Shown here piece after piece: positions 52,868-62,104 of a stretch of 64,000 bases of DNA. The stretch comes from Trichodesmium sp050015995 (GTDB lineage Bacteria; Cyanobacteriota; Cyanobacteriia; Cyanobacteriales; Microcoleaceae). The number at the start of each line of letters is the position of its first letter. Position 1 is the stretch's first letter. The translations under genes were made by a program, and so were the position numbers. The notes under the pieces were generated by a model that was not told the DNA's origin, did not search any database, and saw nothing but the letters and a program-made list of their open reading frames with translations. The stretch spans positions 11,712-75,711 of the forward strand of contig NZ_JBNHEP010000141.1 in the NCBI RefSeq assembly GCF_050015995.1, given 5' to 3'.

Positions 52868-54064
52868 ATGACTGAAAAAACTCAGCGTATTTGTATTCTC
52901 GGTGGCGGTTTTGGTGGACTTTATACAGCCCTCCGCTTAATCCAGTTTCCCTGGGAATCATCAAAAAAACCTGAAATAATCTTGATAGACCAACGCGATC
53001 GCTTTCTCTTTGCCCCACTATTGTACGAACTTGTCACTGGAGAACTGCAAACCTGGGAAATTGCCCCACCATTTGAAGAATTATTAGCCAACACCGATAT
53101 TCGCTTTTGTCAAGGCGTGGTTTCCGGAATTGACATTAACCAACAACAAGTAGAACTAGAAAATGGTCAAGCATTCAGTTACGATCGCCTAGTTTTAGCA
53201 ATGGGAGGCGAAACACCTATAGAAATGGTGCCTGGTGCTGCCGAATATGCTATCCCATTCCGTATTATTGATGATGCTTACCGTCTTCAAGAAAAATTGC
53301 GAGTTTTAGAAGCATCCGATCGCGATAAAATTCGGATTGCTGTTATCGGTGGTGGTTATAGTGGGGTAGAACTAGCTTGTAAATTAGCAGACCGTTTACC
53401 AGAAAGGGGTAGAATTAGATTAGTCGAACGCAGCGAAATGATTTTGCGAACATCCCCAGACTTTAACCGGGAAGCTGCTTCTAAAGCATTGTCAGAACGA
53501 AATATTTGGCTCGATCTAGAAACCGAGGTAGAATCAATAGAAGCTACTCAAATTTCCTTAAAATATAAAGAGCAAATTGACACTATCCCTGTAGATATAG
53601 TTTTGTGGACAGTTGGTACAAAAGTTACTCCTGTAGTGCAGTCGTTACCATTAACAAAAAACCAGCGCCAACAAATTATTACCAGTGCAACTCTACAAGT
53701 ACAAGACGATAGTAAAATATTTGCTCTCGGAGATTTAGCAGACTGCCAAGATGCAGAGGGGCAAAAAGTTCCCACCACAGCTCAAGTAGCAATACAACAA
53801 TCAGATTATGTCGCCTGGAATATCTGGGCATCTTTGACAGGGCGACCTCTGTTGCCATTCCGTTATCAAGCATTGGGTGAAATGATGGCATTAGGTCTTG
53901 ATAATGCGACTCTTACCAGTTTAGGAGTTAAGCTAGATGGTCAGATAGCACATTTGGCAAGGCGTTTAGTTTATCTGTATCGGTTGCCAACCTTGGAGCA
54001 TCAGATTAAAGTTGGTTTCAATTGGATAGTTAATCCTATTCAAGAAATGCTCTCAAGTTTGTAA
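52868..54064 (+). CDS. ndbB: Type-2 NAD(P)H dehydrogenase NdbB (demethylphylloquinone reductase)
   Basis: The 398-residue flavoprotein is closely similar to Synechocystis NdbB, which reduces demethylphylloquinone in vitamin K1 synthesis; related type-2 dehydrogenases feed electrons to plastoquinone. It has the FAD motif ILGGGFGGLYTALRL (from residue 10), the NAD(P)H motif IAVIGGGYSGVELACKLADR, the phrase RDRFLFAPLLYELVTGELQT and the FALGDLAD motif. The C-terminal part (ARRLVYLYRLPTLEHQIKVG) is amphipathic and could attach to the membrane, as in this family. It stands alone. A perfect 20-bp palindrome follows 36 nt after the stop. Confidence 0.9.
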   Translation: MTEKTQRICILGGGFGGLYTALRLIQFPWESSKKPEIILIDQRDRFLFAPLLYELVTGELQTWEIAPPFEELLANTDIRFCQGVVSGIDINQQQVELENGQAFSYDRLVLAMGGETPIEMVPGAAEYAIPFRIIDDAYRLQEKLRVLEASDRDKIRIAVIGGGYSGVELACKLADRLPERGRIRLVERSEMILRTSPDFNREAASKALSERNIWLDLETEVESIEATQISLKYKEQIDTIPVDIVLWTVGTKVTPVVQSLPLTKNQRQQIITSATLQVQDDSKIFALGDLADCQDAEGQKVPTTAQVAIQQSDYVAWNIWASLTGRPLLPFRYQALGEMMALGLDNATLTSLGVKLDGQIAHLARRLVYLYRLPTLEHQIKVGFNWIVNPIQEMLSSL

Positions 54065-54100
54065 GGTTTATTGATGATCATTTCTTTTAGTAATCTGTAG

Positions 54101-54120
54101 GGGCAAATGGCCATTTGCCC
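54101..54120. terminator. Perfect palindrome downstream of ndbB, possible terminator
   Basis: GGGCAAATGGCCATTTGCCC is a perfect 20-bp palindrome. The run after it is CTGACAATTT rather than T-only, so it may be a dispersed repeat or a protein site instead. A GTACCTCATAACAACGG...GTGCTGTAA repeat, like the one beside the ISAs1 remnant, follows at about 54245. Confidence 0.3.
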
Positions 54121-54300
54121 TGACAATTTAGGGTAAGCCCTACTCTGCCAATTGTACTACCTCATACAGCAGATTTCGGACTAATGATGTACAAGTTTAA
54201 ATGGTAAAATTCTTGTAGCACAGGCATCTTGCCTATTAGCTTTGTACCTCATAACAACGGAAAGTGCTGTAATTGCTAGTCTCTATGTCCTGATTCAAAT

Positions 54301-55065
54301 TCAACTTTGCCATGGATATAACCCCTCTTTTGCAAATCGTTTAATTTTTGCTTGAATCGTCGGATCACCTAAAAGACTGGCAGATTTATTGGTAGCTAGG
54401 TTTTGAGTTTCTGCTTGAATAATCCATAACTTATTCATATAGTCTTTTAATTCCTTAACTCCAGATGAGGGTAAATACCTTAAACGCCCAACATATTGAC
54501 TAATTAACTGATTAGTATTACTGCCATATTCATCAACTAAACCCCAGTTATAGGCTTCTGAGCCAGAGATTGGTTGAGTTGTTAGGGATAAGCGGTAAGC
54601 TTTTTGAAATCCCACTCTACGAATCAAAAATGGTAAGACGCAAGCGGGTAATAAACCAAATAATAGTTCTGATAAAACAAAGGAGACTGTTTCATCAGCA
54701 ATAACTATATCGCTGGCAGCAACAAAACCCACTCCTCCTGCTTGTACTTTACCACGGAGAAGTGAAATAATCACTTTACTACTTTCAGACATTTGTTTGA
54801 GAATATTGTAATAGCCATCAGCACTAATTTTGGTATCTACCAGCTCGCCGTTAGCTATTGCTTGAAAATCCATCCCTGTACAAAAAACATCAGGTAGTCC
54901 TTCAAGAATTACCACTTTAACAGTTTCTTCAACTTCAACAGCTTGCAGGGCTGATAACAATTCTTGAGTTAGCTGATCGTTGATGCTATTGTTAGCTTCT
55001 GGACGATAGAGCTGAATTCTTTGTACAGAAGGTTGATGATTTATCTTTAGGGTTTTATAATACAT
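54301..55065 (-). CDS. PksH/ECH1-like enoyl-CoA hydratase of polyketide beta-branching type
   Basis: From the start at 55065 (MYYKTLKINHQPSVQRIQLY) the protein is 254 residues. I prefer this start because the 23 residues upstream look like leader sequence. The crotonase fold shows PEANNSINDQLTQELLSAL, EGLPDVFCTGMDFQ (oxyanion hole), LLRGKVQAGGVGFVAASDIV and FVLSELLFGLLPACVLPFLI. The phrases LYRPEANNSIN and GLPDVFCTGMDFQ are typical of ECH1 (PksH, CurE, JamI), which dehydrates HMG-ACP in beta-branching of polyketides. No polyketide synthase, HMG-CoA synthase-like or ECH2 gene is within the window, so it is an orphan here. An ordinary fatty-acid hydratase cannot be excluded. Confidence 0.75.
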   Translation of the reverse strand: MYYKTLKINHQPSVQRIQLYRPEANNSINDQLTQELLSALQAVEVEETVKVVILEGLPDVFCTGMDFQAIANGELVDTKISADGYYNILKQMSESSKVIISLLRGKVQAGGVGFVAASDIVIADETVSFVLSELLFGLLPACVLPFLIRRVGFQKAYRLSLTTQPISGSEAYNWGLVDEYGSNTNQLISQYVGRLRYLPSSGVKELKDYMNKLWIIQAETQNLATNKSASLLGDPTIQAKIKRFAKEGLYPWQS

Positions 55066-55391
55066 AATTACTATGTATCTTTCTCTGTAGGTTAATACAC
55101 AATTACTATAATAGCTTTCTCTATGGTTTGTCAACCACGATCATCAACCATAGTAAAACATCCCAATTCTTCGAGGGGTAATGAATTCCCCATTGTCAAT
55201 GGTACTAACGAGGAATAAAAACAAGTTTGCCCCCATGATATTGCCTGCCTGTTGGCACTAGACTAATTCCGGTATTACCCCTTTCACCATACCACCAATG
55301 CTACCATATTTTATATCACGAGCAGCGCGAAGTGCTGTAATATAAAATTCGTGCATCCGTGCCAAAATCCGTGTCTTGCTCTTCCTTAACT

Positions 55392-56096
55392 ATGACCAAA
55401 ATTATTTTCCTTGATGCTGTCGGTACTTTGTTTGGTGTCCGTGGTAGCGTAGGTGAAATCTATCAAAAATTTGCCAGTCAATGGGGAGTCGATGTTTCTC
55501 CTGTTACTGTCAACCAAGCTTTTTTTAAGAGCTTTAAAGCAGCACCACCGATGGCATTTCCTGGAGCAGAATCTACAAAAATACCAGACTTGGAATTTGA
55601 GTGGTGGTGTCGGGTCGCTGCTGAAACTTATCAAAAAGTAGGAGTATTAGAGCAGTTTTCTGATTTTAGGAGCTTTTTTGAAGAACTCTATGATTATTTT
55701 GCTACTGCCTCCCCTTGGTTTGTTTATCCTGATGTAAAACCTGCCTTAACTAAGTGGCGTGAAAGTGGAATCAAGTTAGCAGTTTTGTCTAATTTTGATT
55801 CGCGACTTTATCCAGTTTTAACAGCGTTGAAGTTAGCAGACTTTTTTTCTGATGTGACAATTTCTACAGAAGTAGGAGCAGCCAAACCGGATAGCAAAAT
55901 TTTTGCTGCTGCCTTACAAAAATGTAATTGTACTATTGAGGAAACTGTGCATATTGGAGATAGTTTGACTGCTGATTATGAGGGTGCAATTAATGTGGGC
56001 ATAAAGGCATTTTTGCTAAATAGAAATACTTTTTCACAGCCAGATGTAAATCAGTTTGCTACACTGCTAGATTGTTTTAATTCTTACTTTATCTAA
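55392..56096 (+). CDS. HAD-superfamily hydrolase, subfamily IA (REG-2/HDHD3-like)
   Basis: The start at 55392 gives MTKIIFLDAVGTLFG. The 11 residues from an upstream ATG are encoded by a dispersed repeat (CCGTGCCAAAATCCGTGTC) and are not family sequence. The 234-residue protein has motif I DAVGT (the second Asp of DxD is Val, as in REG-2-like members), motif II VLSNFDSRLYP, the Lys of motif III in GAAKPDSKIF and motif IV HIGDSLTADYEGA. A helical cap lies between motifs I and II. The phosphatase substrate is unknown. It stands alone, with a candidate small RNA downstream. Confidence 0.9.
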   Translation: MTKIIFLDAVGTLFGVRGSVGEIYQKFASQWGVDVSPVTVNQAFFKSFKAAPPMAFPGAESTKIPDLEFEWWCRVAAETYQKVGVLEQFSDFRSFFEELYDYFATASPWFVYPDVKPALTKWRESGIKLAVLSNFDSRLYPVLTALKLADFFSDVTISTEVGAAKPDSKIFAAALQKCNCTIEETVHIGDSLTADYEGAINVGIKAFLLNRNTFSQPDVNQFATLLDCFNSYFI

Positions 56097-56223
56097 ATCA
56101 AAATGAGGGGTAATACCCTCTATTAAAGTTAATTTTTAGCCAATTTTTATTATAGTTTAAGAAAATTCTATAACAAAAATTAAACTGTTATGAAAACGTT
56201 AAAAATATCAGTATAATAATATT

Positions 56224-56298
56224 GTGGATGGTAGAACCCTCCAAAAAGTAGATGTTGACAGTAAAAATCTGCTCAGTTCAGAGCAGATTTTTTTTTGT
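56224..56298 (+). ncRNA. Candidate small RNA with its own promoter and terminator
   Basis: A good -10 box TATAAT lies at 56212-56217, with TTATGA about 18 bp upstream as a weak -35. Transcription from about 56224 would give some 75 nt: a 5' hairpin from GGATGGTAGAACCCTCC, a single-stranded A/G-rich part, and the strong terminator hairpin at 56265. No open frame is present. It does not contain the Yfr1 core motif ACTCCTCACAC. It could instead be only the terminator of the HAD gene. Confidence 0.4.
56265..56296 (+). terminator. Strong intrinsic terminator
   Basis: AAATCTGCTC-AGTTCA-GAGCAGATTT is a perfect 10-bp stem followed by a run of T. It ends transcription of the HAD gene, about 170 nt upstream, and/or of the candidate small RNA. 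Confidence 0.85.
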
Positions 56299-56363
56299 AT
56301 AAATACGGTTAGTAAATATTGAAACGGGCTGGTTTGCCACTTACCAAATCTTTGACAATGAAG

Positions 56364-56888
56364 TTAGCCAACAGGAACTAAATCAACTTCATCTGTACCA
56401 TCAGTTTCACCTTGCCCTGATGTAATTTGTTCCCCACTACTGCTAATTGCAACAGCTAAATTTGTGCCGTCCAAATTAACATTATAGTCAGTAGCATCAG
56501 CAGTATATCCCACACTAGCAACCATTTGCCGACCTTCCTCAGTATATTGGAAAGCCAACAATTGATTTTTTTCCTTCTCATTATCGTAAGCCCAAATTAC
56601 CATATAGTCTTGCTCTTGATATTCAAATACTTTAGGTGGGCGAGTAGGAACATAACGACCTTCAGCGCCAAAACTAGCATCAAGGAAAGGCTGTACTGAC
56701 TCAGCTTCCACAGTCGCAAAAGCAATATCATCTGCCTCTAGCTCTACTTCTGCGTCTTCAGTTGTTTCAGGATCGGGTTCTTCTTGATCGCGATTCTGGA
56801 AATAGTCTACAGCTTTTTTTACACCATAGCCTGTAGCCGCAACACCAGCAACACCAGCAACAATTTTAGCAAGATTACCAAACTTCAT
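56364..56888 (-). CDS. Acidic membrane-anchored protein of unknown function
   Basis: The 174-residue protein starts MKFGNLAKIVAGVAGVAATG, a hydrophobic anchor or signal, followed by a basic patch and an acidic linker (DQEEPDPETTEDAEVELEAD). A compact domain follows (VQPFLDASFGAEGRYVPTRP; YQEQDYMVIWAYDNEKEKNQ; QYTEEGRQMVASVG), then a Gly/Asp-rich end. I do not recognise a family. AGGAG precedes the start by about 8 nt. It is a probable envelope or thylakoid-surface protein, standing alone between the candidate small RNA and the petH region. Confidence 0.6.
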   Translation of the reverse strand: MKFGNLAKIVAGVAGVAATGYGVKKAVDYFQNRDQEEPDPETTEDAEVELEADDIAFATVEAESVQPFLDASFGAEGRYVPTRPPKVFEYQEQDYMVIWAYDNEKEKNQLLAFQYTEEGRQMVASVGYTADATDYNVNLDGTNLAVAISSSGEQITSGQGETDGTDEVDLVPVG

Positions 56889-56974
56889 TTTTTTCTCCTA
56901 AATATATAATAATTCTGGATTAATTAGAATTTGAGAGATTTGCCACTAACTGTGAGATTTAAACTGTAGAAATT

Positions 56975-57250
56975 GGAAACATTGACATCCTCCCCAACTG
57001 TTAGTTAGGCACGGGGATTCCTACTGAGCCTTAGCTCTTCAGTGGGTTGACGTTTCATTGGGTGCTGCACCCACCCCTCTTACTCCCCTCCCGGGAGGGG
57101 ATGGGAGTGGGTTACGCTTCCCTGCACCTGCGTTTAATGTCTCAGACTGCCCGCCCGCGACAACAATACTATAGCTTATGTCTTCCCACTTAATCAATCA
57201 AAAAGTCGCCCGCTTAAGGGCGAGGCGTAACTACCCAATTTTTTGGTGAA
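56975..57250. mobile_element. Possible IS200/IS605-type end remnant
   Basis: The motif ATTGACATCCTCCCC...GGGGATTCCTACTGAG, with a hairpin between, is the usual end of cyanobacterial IS605/TnpB-type elements. A CTCCCCTCCCGGGAGGGGATG hairpin and GCCCGCTTAAGGGCGAGG follow. No transposase or TnpB frame remains. The rest of 56889-57572 contains small C/G-rich hairpins but no gene that I can support. Confidence 0.4.
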
Positions 57251-57572
57251 AATCTATGTTGGGTTATCCAACAATGACTCCAGGGTGCAACTTAACTATC
57301 TCCTCGCTTCTCAAACCACTAGAGAATAATTATAGATAATCATTTCCACCTTCGTGAATGTTTCTTATAGAAGGGGATTTCAACCCCTCCTCAACCATCC
57401 GGGGAAATATTTGCCGTGGATTTTAACCCAAGCTAAAAAAGCTGATAGCTAGTTAAAACCCGCGTGCCGTTATTCAACCAGGGGATAAATCACCCAGGCT
57501 AACTTCTTCCCGTCATTTTTTAGGTTTTTGATGAATGCAAAAGTATTAATGGTACTCCCGATCGCCAGCATA

Positions 57573-58769
57573 TTAATAAGTTTCAACGTGCCAGCGATGG
57601 TCTTTCTTCAACTGCTTCTGATACTCAGTCCAATCAACATCAAACTGACCAGTAACAGCAGACATTCCTTCATCAATGCCACCTTCCATACCCTTGAGAC
57701 CGCAGATGTAGGTGTGAGTATTTGGCTTTTGAATGTGTTGCCACAATTCATCAGCATTTTCTTGAATTCTGTGCTGAATATACATTTTGCCGCCATCTTT
57801 ATTCTTTTGTTCCCGACTAATAGCATAAGTTACGCGGAAATTATCAGGGAACTGACGTTGCAGCTCTTCAAGCTCTTCTTTGTAGAGAATATTTGGAGTG
57901 TAGGCACAACCAAAGAATAGCCAAGCTAAACCTTTGAACTGATAATCAGGATTTTGTTCTCTTTCCTTAAACATCCGCCAGATGAAAGCGCGGAAAGGAG
58001 CAATTCCTGTACCTGTAGCGATCATAATAATAGTTGCATCTTCATCATCAGGTAGCAACATTTCTTTACCTACTGGCCCAGTAATAGCTACATCAGCGCC
58101 TTCTTCCATGCCACATAGGTAAGAGGAACATACACCATATATTCTCTCTCCTGTTTCTGGGTGATTATATTCTAGACGGCGTACACATAGAGAGACAGTT
58201 TGATCGTCAAGATTATCACCATGACGAGTTGAAGCAATGGAATAAAGCCTTAACTTGTGAGGTTTACCATTAGCATCTGTTCCTGGTGGAATAATACCAA
58301 TACTTTGACCTTCGAGATATTTCAGCTCGCTACCAGAAAGGTCAAATACTAGGTGACGAACAGTACCTTCGCCACCCTCGCGAACTTTTTCTGTGCTTGA
58401 AAGACATTTACCGATGAAAGGATTTTTGGGACGATAGGTGTTTACAGGAACATCCTTCTTATCTGACTTAGGTTTTGCTTGAGTCATGGGTTTAGTTTTT
58501 TCTCCTGTGTTAGTTGTTTGACCATTAGTTTGAGAGTGCTCACTCAGAGTTTTGATACTGACAATTTTTCCTCCCATCCTTGTAATCCTTCGCATTTCTT
58601 GATTCATGCGAGCATAAGGTACTGTAATATAAACAGTCCCACTCTTACGGATAGGGCTATTTAACTTGTCAGTAGTTTCACTCTGACCTAGACCCTCTAC
58701 TTCATATACAAAACTACGACTACCGTATTCTGTGTTTGTTTTTACACCGAATCCCATCTGAGTTTTCAT
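57573..58769 (-). CDS. petH: Ferredoxin-NADP+ reductase with phycobilisome-anchor domain (PetH)
   Basis: PetH passes electrons from ferredoxin to NADP+. The 398-residue three-domain form has a CpcD-like anchor at about 13-75 (SRSFVYEVEGLGQSE; TVYITVPYARMNQEMRRITR; MGGKIVSIK), which holds it to phycobilisomes. A Thr/Lys-rich hinge follows, then the reductase at about 105-398. FAD-binding RLYSIAST, CVRRLEY, the NADP-binding GTGIAPFRAFIWRM and the final WHVETY are intact. The anchor shares MGGKIV with ApcC encoded at 63656. A second start at Met95 with AGGAGA upstream would give the small soluble isoform. It is transcribed away from prk, with a long spacer upstream. Confidence 0.97.
   Translation of the reverse strand: MKTQMGFGVKTNTEYGSRSFVYEVEGLGQSETTDKLNSPIRKSGTVYITVPYARMNQEMRRITRMGGKIVSIKTLSEHSQTNGQTTNTGEKTKPMTQAKPKSDKKDVPVNTYRPKNPFIGKCLSSTEKVREGGEGTVRHLVFDLSGSELKYLEGQSIGIIPPGTDANGKPHKLRLYSIASTRHGDNLDDQTVSLCVRRLEYNHPETGERIYGVCSSYLCGMEEGADVAITGPVGKEMLLPDDEDATIIMIATGTGIAPFRAFIWRMFKEREQNPDYQFKGLAWLFFGCAYTPNILYKEELEELQRQFPDNFRVTYAISREQKNKDGGKMYIQHRIQENADELWQHIQKPNTHTYICGLKGMEGGIDEGMSAVTGQFDVDWTEYQKQLKKDHRWHVETY
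58487..58506 (-). promoter_or_regulatory. Internal ribosome-binding site for the short FNR isoform
   Basis: AGGAGA at 58506-58501 lies 13 nt before an in-frame ATG at 58487 (MTQAKPKSDKK) in the hinge between anchor and reductase. Initiation here gives a 304-residue enzyme without the phycobilisome anchor. Synechocystis is known to make such a short form. The spacing is somewhat long, so strength is uncertain. Confidence 0.5.
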
Positions 58770-60342
58770 TCTTTACTTCTCCATTTAGATAAAGTATATT
58801 GCCAAGAGATAATGAGGCTTTCTATTTAAGTGTTTTTTAAGATGCTATGGTTTAATGGCCAGTAATTTTTAACTCTATAGCGCTACGCGCAAATTAAAAG
58901 TTAAAAGTCAAAAGTCAAAAGTTATCCCTGACTGAGTTTGAGAATTTATAAGTGTCCTAACCATAATGCTTAGTGCTATATATTTGAGAGATTTAATGCT
59001 AAAAATTTTGTTTTCTTAATATCATCTTGTTGATTTCCTAATTCATTATCTGATTAGGAAACCTCCTGAAAGCATAACCACTGCAATGAGTAAAACCGAT
59101 TATTCAGGTTTTTCACTCTGATGTAGTCGCTTGAGCTTCCATAAACAGAGATAACATATAATTCTGTATTGTTTTTTACACTAATTGCAATTTTAGTTAT
59201 CATTATTGATTTCTCTTTTTATTTAGTAAATATAGACTTTTCACTCACAAGAAATTCACTTTTGTTCACATTTAAATGTTTTTTGAAGATGATTTTGACT
59301 ATTGGCCAATACAGAAATATTTTTTTCGCCCTTTCATTTAGCTCTTAGGCATTAGTATTCTTGATGTTAATCAATTTTGACTATTGTATATATTAAAGTT
59401 CAGAGCGGTACTAATTTCTTATGGTTTCTTTAGCTAACTGTGAAGTAAAAGTCAGTGATATTATCTCAGCCGGAAGTCTAAAGTCAAAATTACGTATAGA
59501 TTCTCTGGAAAATACAACTTCTCCGTTTGCGTAACATTCCCCAGGAAAAGAGGCTAACTGAAATTATCCCTTGATGGATCAAAGATTTGGGAATACCAAT
59601 AGCATTGTTCCTACTTCAAGGGCGAACTCTTTACCTAACCTAGGGCAAACGCATCTTATTTTGAAGTTCTGACAGGGCAAGGATATCAGACTTCTAAGTA
59701 TTTATGCTCATTATTCCTCTAAAGATTAACGGCAGAAGTTTCCAGAATTTAGATGTGTTTGCCCTGTTACCTAATCTATCTAATTGATTTTTTGATTAAA
59801 TTTTGATCAAAAAAGACTTTATTTGGCCTTTATGGCGAATGGCGAAAAATATTTGCCTTGAGTCTGTTGTCTGAATTTCTACAGAAGATATTAGATGAAA
59901 CTTTTATTTTCTTTGATCCTTGTAGGGAAGATCCCATTCTGATATGATATTTTACAAAAGTTAGTAATAAAGACTTAGAGTCAATAGCTTCAAGGTCTGT
60001 CCAAGACTCCAAAGATAGGAGGTTGTTTCAGCATTTTACCCTGTAGCAAAGCAACCCTCTCCAGTGAAGTCGTTTTATATAGACCAAATTTATTGGACTT
60101 ATCTATTGATTTAGCTGACTTCCCTAGGAAGCCTTAACTCTCTCGTCATGGGGATGTGGTGGAAAAAGTTGCTGAAATTGATTTTCAAAATAGATATAGT
60201 CTGGGTTGAGGGTGACAAGACTTAAAACGACTCCAGAAATACTAAGGAATTTGTCCTGGACTTACTAAGAAGCCTAGACTAACCCACAAAGAAACCATGG
60301 GATATGTCACTAAACTTTGTTTTGTGTTAGAGGGAACCTATT
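58770..60342. other. Long spacer between petH and prk
   Basis: This 1.6-kb stretch holds no gene I can support. It contains a perfect 9-bp hairpin TTTCCTAAT/ATTAGGAAA at 59034-59061 and a MITE-like element at 59642-59765. A 37-codon frame near 59420 (VSLANCEVKVSD) lacks support. The leaders and promoters of petH and prk must lie here, but no box is clear enough to assign. Its length suggests extensive regulation or decayed genes. Confidence 0.5.
59642..59765. repeat. MITE-like element with AGGGCAAACGCATC ends
   Basis: AGGGCAAACGCATC at the left is inverted as GATGTGTTTGCCCT at the right, with one mismatch, bounding 124 bp. The same end sequence occurs singly at about 47562 (GATGCGTTTGCCCT), so it belongs to a dispersed family. 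Confidence 0.6.
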
Positions 60343-61353
60343 GTGAAAAAACCAGATAAAGTAATCTTAATTGGAGTTGCCGGAGATTCTGGATGCGGAA
60401 AATCTACTTTTTTGCGCCGAATTACAGATGTATTTGGAGAAGATTTCGTTACAGTTATCTGCCTGGACGACTATCATAGTCTAGACCGTAAGCAACGTAA
60501 GGAAACAGGAATTACTGCTCTCGATCCAAGGGCCAATAATTTTGACCTCATGTACGAGCAAATTAAAGCCCTCAAGAGTGGTGAGTCTATTGATAAGCCA
60601 ATTTATAACCACGAAACTGGCGAAATTGACCCACCAGAAAAAATTCACCCCAATCATATTGTGGTGATTGAGGGTCTTCATCCTCTCTATGATGAGCGTG
60701 TAAGAGAGCTTTTAGATTTTAGTGTTTATCTAGATATTAGTGATGAAGTTAAAATTGCTTGGAAAATCAAGCGCGATATGGCAGAAAGAGGCCACCGTTA
60801 CGAAGATGTACTAGCCTCTATCAATGCTCGTCGTCCTGACTTTGATGCCTATATTGACCCACAAAAAGCTCATGCAGATGTGGTAATTCAAATTTTGCCC
60901 ACTAAACTAATTCCTGATGACAAGGAACATAAAGTCTTGCGGGTGCGTTTGATCCAACGTGAAGGTGTAAAAGATTTTGAGCCAGTTTATCTATTTGATG
61001 AAGGATCTACTATTAACTGGATTCCTTGTGGACGGAAACTCACCTGTTCTTATCCTGGTATTAAGATGTTCTATGGCCCAGATGGGTACTTCGGCCATGA
61101 AGTTTCTATCTTGGAAGTAGATGGTAACTTTGATAATCTGGAAGAAATGATCTACGTTGAAGGACACCTTAGCAATACTTCCACTAAATACTATGGTGAG
61201 ATGACCCATATGATGATGAACCATCAAGACTATCCAGGTTCTAATAATGGTAGTGGACTATTTCAAGTTTTAGTTGGTCTAAAAATGCGTGCAACTTATG
61301 AGCGTTTGACTGATAAAGCTGTTGATGCAAAGGTAGCAGCAGCAGTTTCTTAA
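60343..61353 (+). CDS. prk: Phosphoribulokinase
   Basis: PRK phosphorylates ribulose 5-phosphate to the CO2 acceptor ribulose bisphosphate. The start is GTG at 60343, with AGAGGGA about 8 nt upstream and in-frame residues KKPDKVILIGVAGDSGCGKS. The 336-residue protein has the P-loop GDSGCGKST with Cys18 and the partner Cys40 (VICLDDYHS). These are the redox-regulated pair. A second pair, Cys229 and Cys235 (WIPCGRKLTC), is the one held by CP12 in the regulated complex. The final KAVDAKVAAAVS is typical. All known catalytic motifs are intact. A hairpin terminator follows at 61516. Confidence 0.97.
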   Translation: MKKPDKVILIGVAGDSGCGKSTFLRRITDVFGEDFVTVICLDDYHSLDRKQRKETGITALDPRANNFDLMYEQIKALKSGESIDKPIYNHETGEIDPPEKIHPNHIVVIEGLHPLYDERVRELLDFSVYLDISDEVKIAWKIKRDMAERGHRYEDVLASINARRPDFDAYIDPQKAHADVVIQILPTKLIPDDKEHKVLRVRLIQREGVKDFEPVYLFDEGSTINWIPCGRKLTCSYPGIKMFYGPDGYFGHEVSILEVDGNFDNLEEMIYVEGHLSNTSTKYYGEMTHMMMNHQDYPGSNNGSGLFQVLVGLKMRATYERLTDKAVDAKVAAAVS

Positions 61354-61454
61354 ATATTAAGCGGCAAATTTTCTATTGACCTAAAAGCAAGGTTGAGATT
61401 AATGCCTCTGTCTATGCCTAAGTGCAGGCAATGCCAACAGAACAGGGATGAAAA

Positions 61455-61500
61455 TGAGCGGGCTGTTTTGCGTTCCGCAAAGCTCCGCTTTTCATGTCGC
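61455..61500. repeat. Dispersed palindromic repeat
   Basis: GCGTTCCGCAAAGCTCCGC and TTTTCATGTCGCGAAGGG form an imperfect palindromic block related to the one at about 47440-47490. It is non-coding. Confidence 0.5.
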
Positions 61501-61515
61501 GAAGGGAAACAGAAA

Positions 61516-61549
61516 AACGCGAGTGGTTAATTTTACCCCGCGTTTTTTT
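61516..61549 (+). terminator. Intrinsic terminator downstream of prk
   Basis: AACGCG pairs with CGCGTT, with GGT/ACC inside, followed by seven T. It lies about 160 nt after the prk stop and separates prk from the apc genes. Confidence 0.75.
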
Positions 61550-61970
61550 GATGGAGAATTCGGGGTTTGGGAAATATAGCTGCACTAAGAAGTTAGAAGT
61601 TAGATATCTAACTTGCACGTAGCGCTATAGTTAGTGGCCTTCAAGATCCAGAACATACTAATGGCCTCTTCTCTGCCCTCGGAAATGAAATAAAAAGGTT
61701 TTTTTGCCAATAGTCTTTAATGATTTGTCATTAGCGAAGCTTTTCGGAGTCTTTTGGCCTGAAATACCAGTAATTCCTATCAAAATATTACAAACTATTA
61801 AGGAAATAATGAGAAAGTGAACAAAATGCCTCAAAATACTTCCTAGAGGTAGTGATGTCAGAGGGTATTATTCCTTCTTAGTAACTAACTCATTTTTAGA
61901 GTTTGGCAGGAAGTTCCATTTTCTCCTGTAAAGGAATCTTGGGATGAAAGCCATAACGTTTTGGAAAAAC

Positions 61971-62071
61971 ACAGGGGGAGGACATCACCTCTGTATAAAT
62001 AGCGATTCAAATATATTGAGTCGAAGAATTCCACGTTGTTTCCCTATGGGCAATGTTGGGAGTATGTCAAG
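61971..62071 (+). promoter_or_regulatory. Conserved structured leader RNA of apcA
   Basis: These 101 nt are closely similar to 63522-63620 upstream of apcC. Shared parts are ACAGGGGGAGGACATCACC with TCTGT, GAAGAAT, CACGTTGT and GGGAGTATGTCAAG. Hairpin 2 (GATTCA/TGAGTC) and hairpin 3 (TTG, CCC/GGG, CAA) are variable in sequence yet paired in both copies. GACAT in the first part can also pair with ATGTC in the last. It ends 33 nt before the apcA ATG. It matches none of the riboswitch consensus sequences I know. Confidence 0.75.
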
Positions 62072-62104
62072 CAACCTTTTACCTTAACTGTGTTGGAATA
62101 AAGC

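Noticed and set aside
57250..57530. Structured RNA or group II intron downstream of petH
   Set aside because: There are several C/G-rich hairpins, but no intron domain V/VI or maturase could be recognised.
61971..62071. Leader of apcA as a known riboswitch (TPP, cobalamin, glutamine, yybP/Mn, fluoride, guanidine)
   Set aside because: None of the conserved cores that I know for these classes is present.
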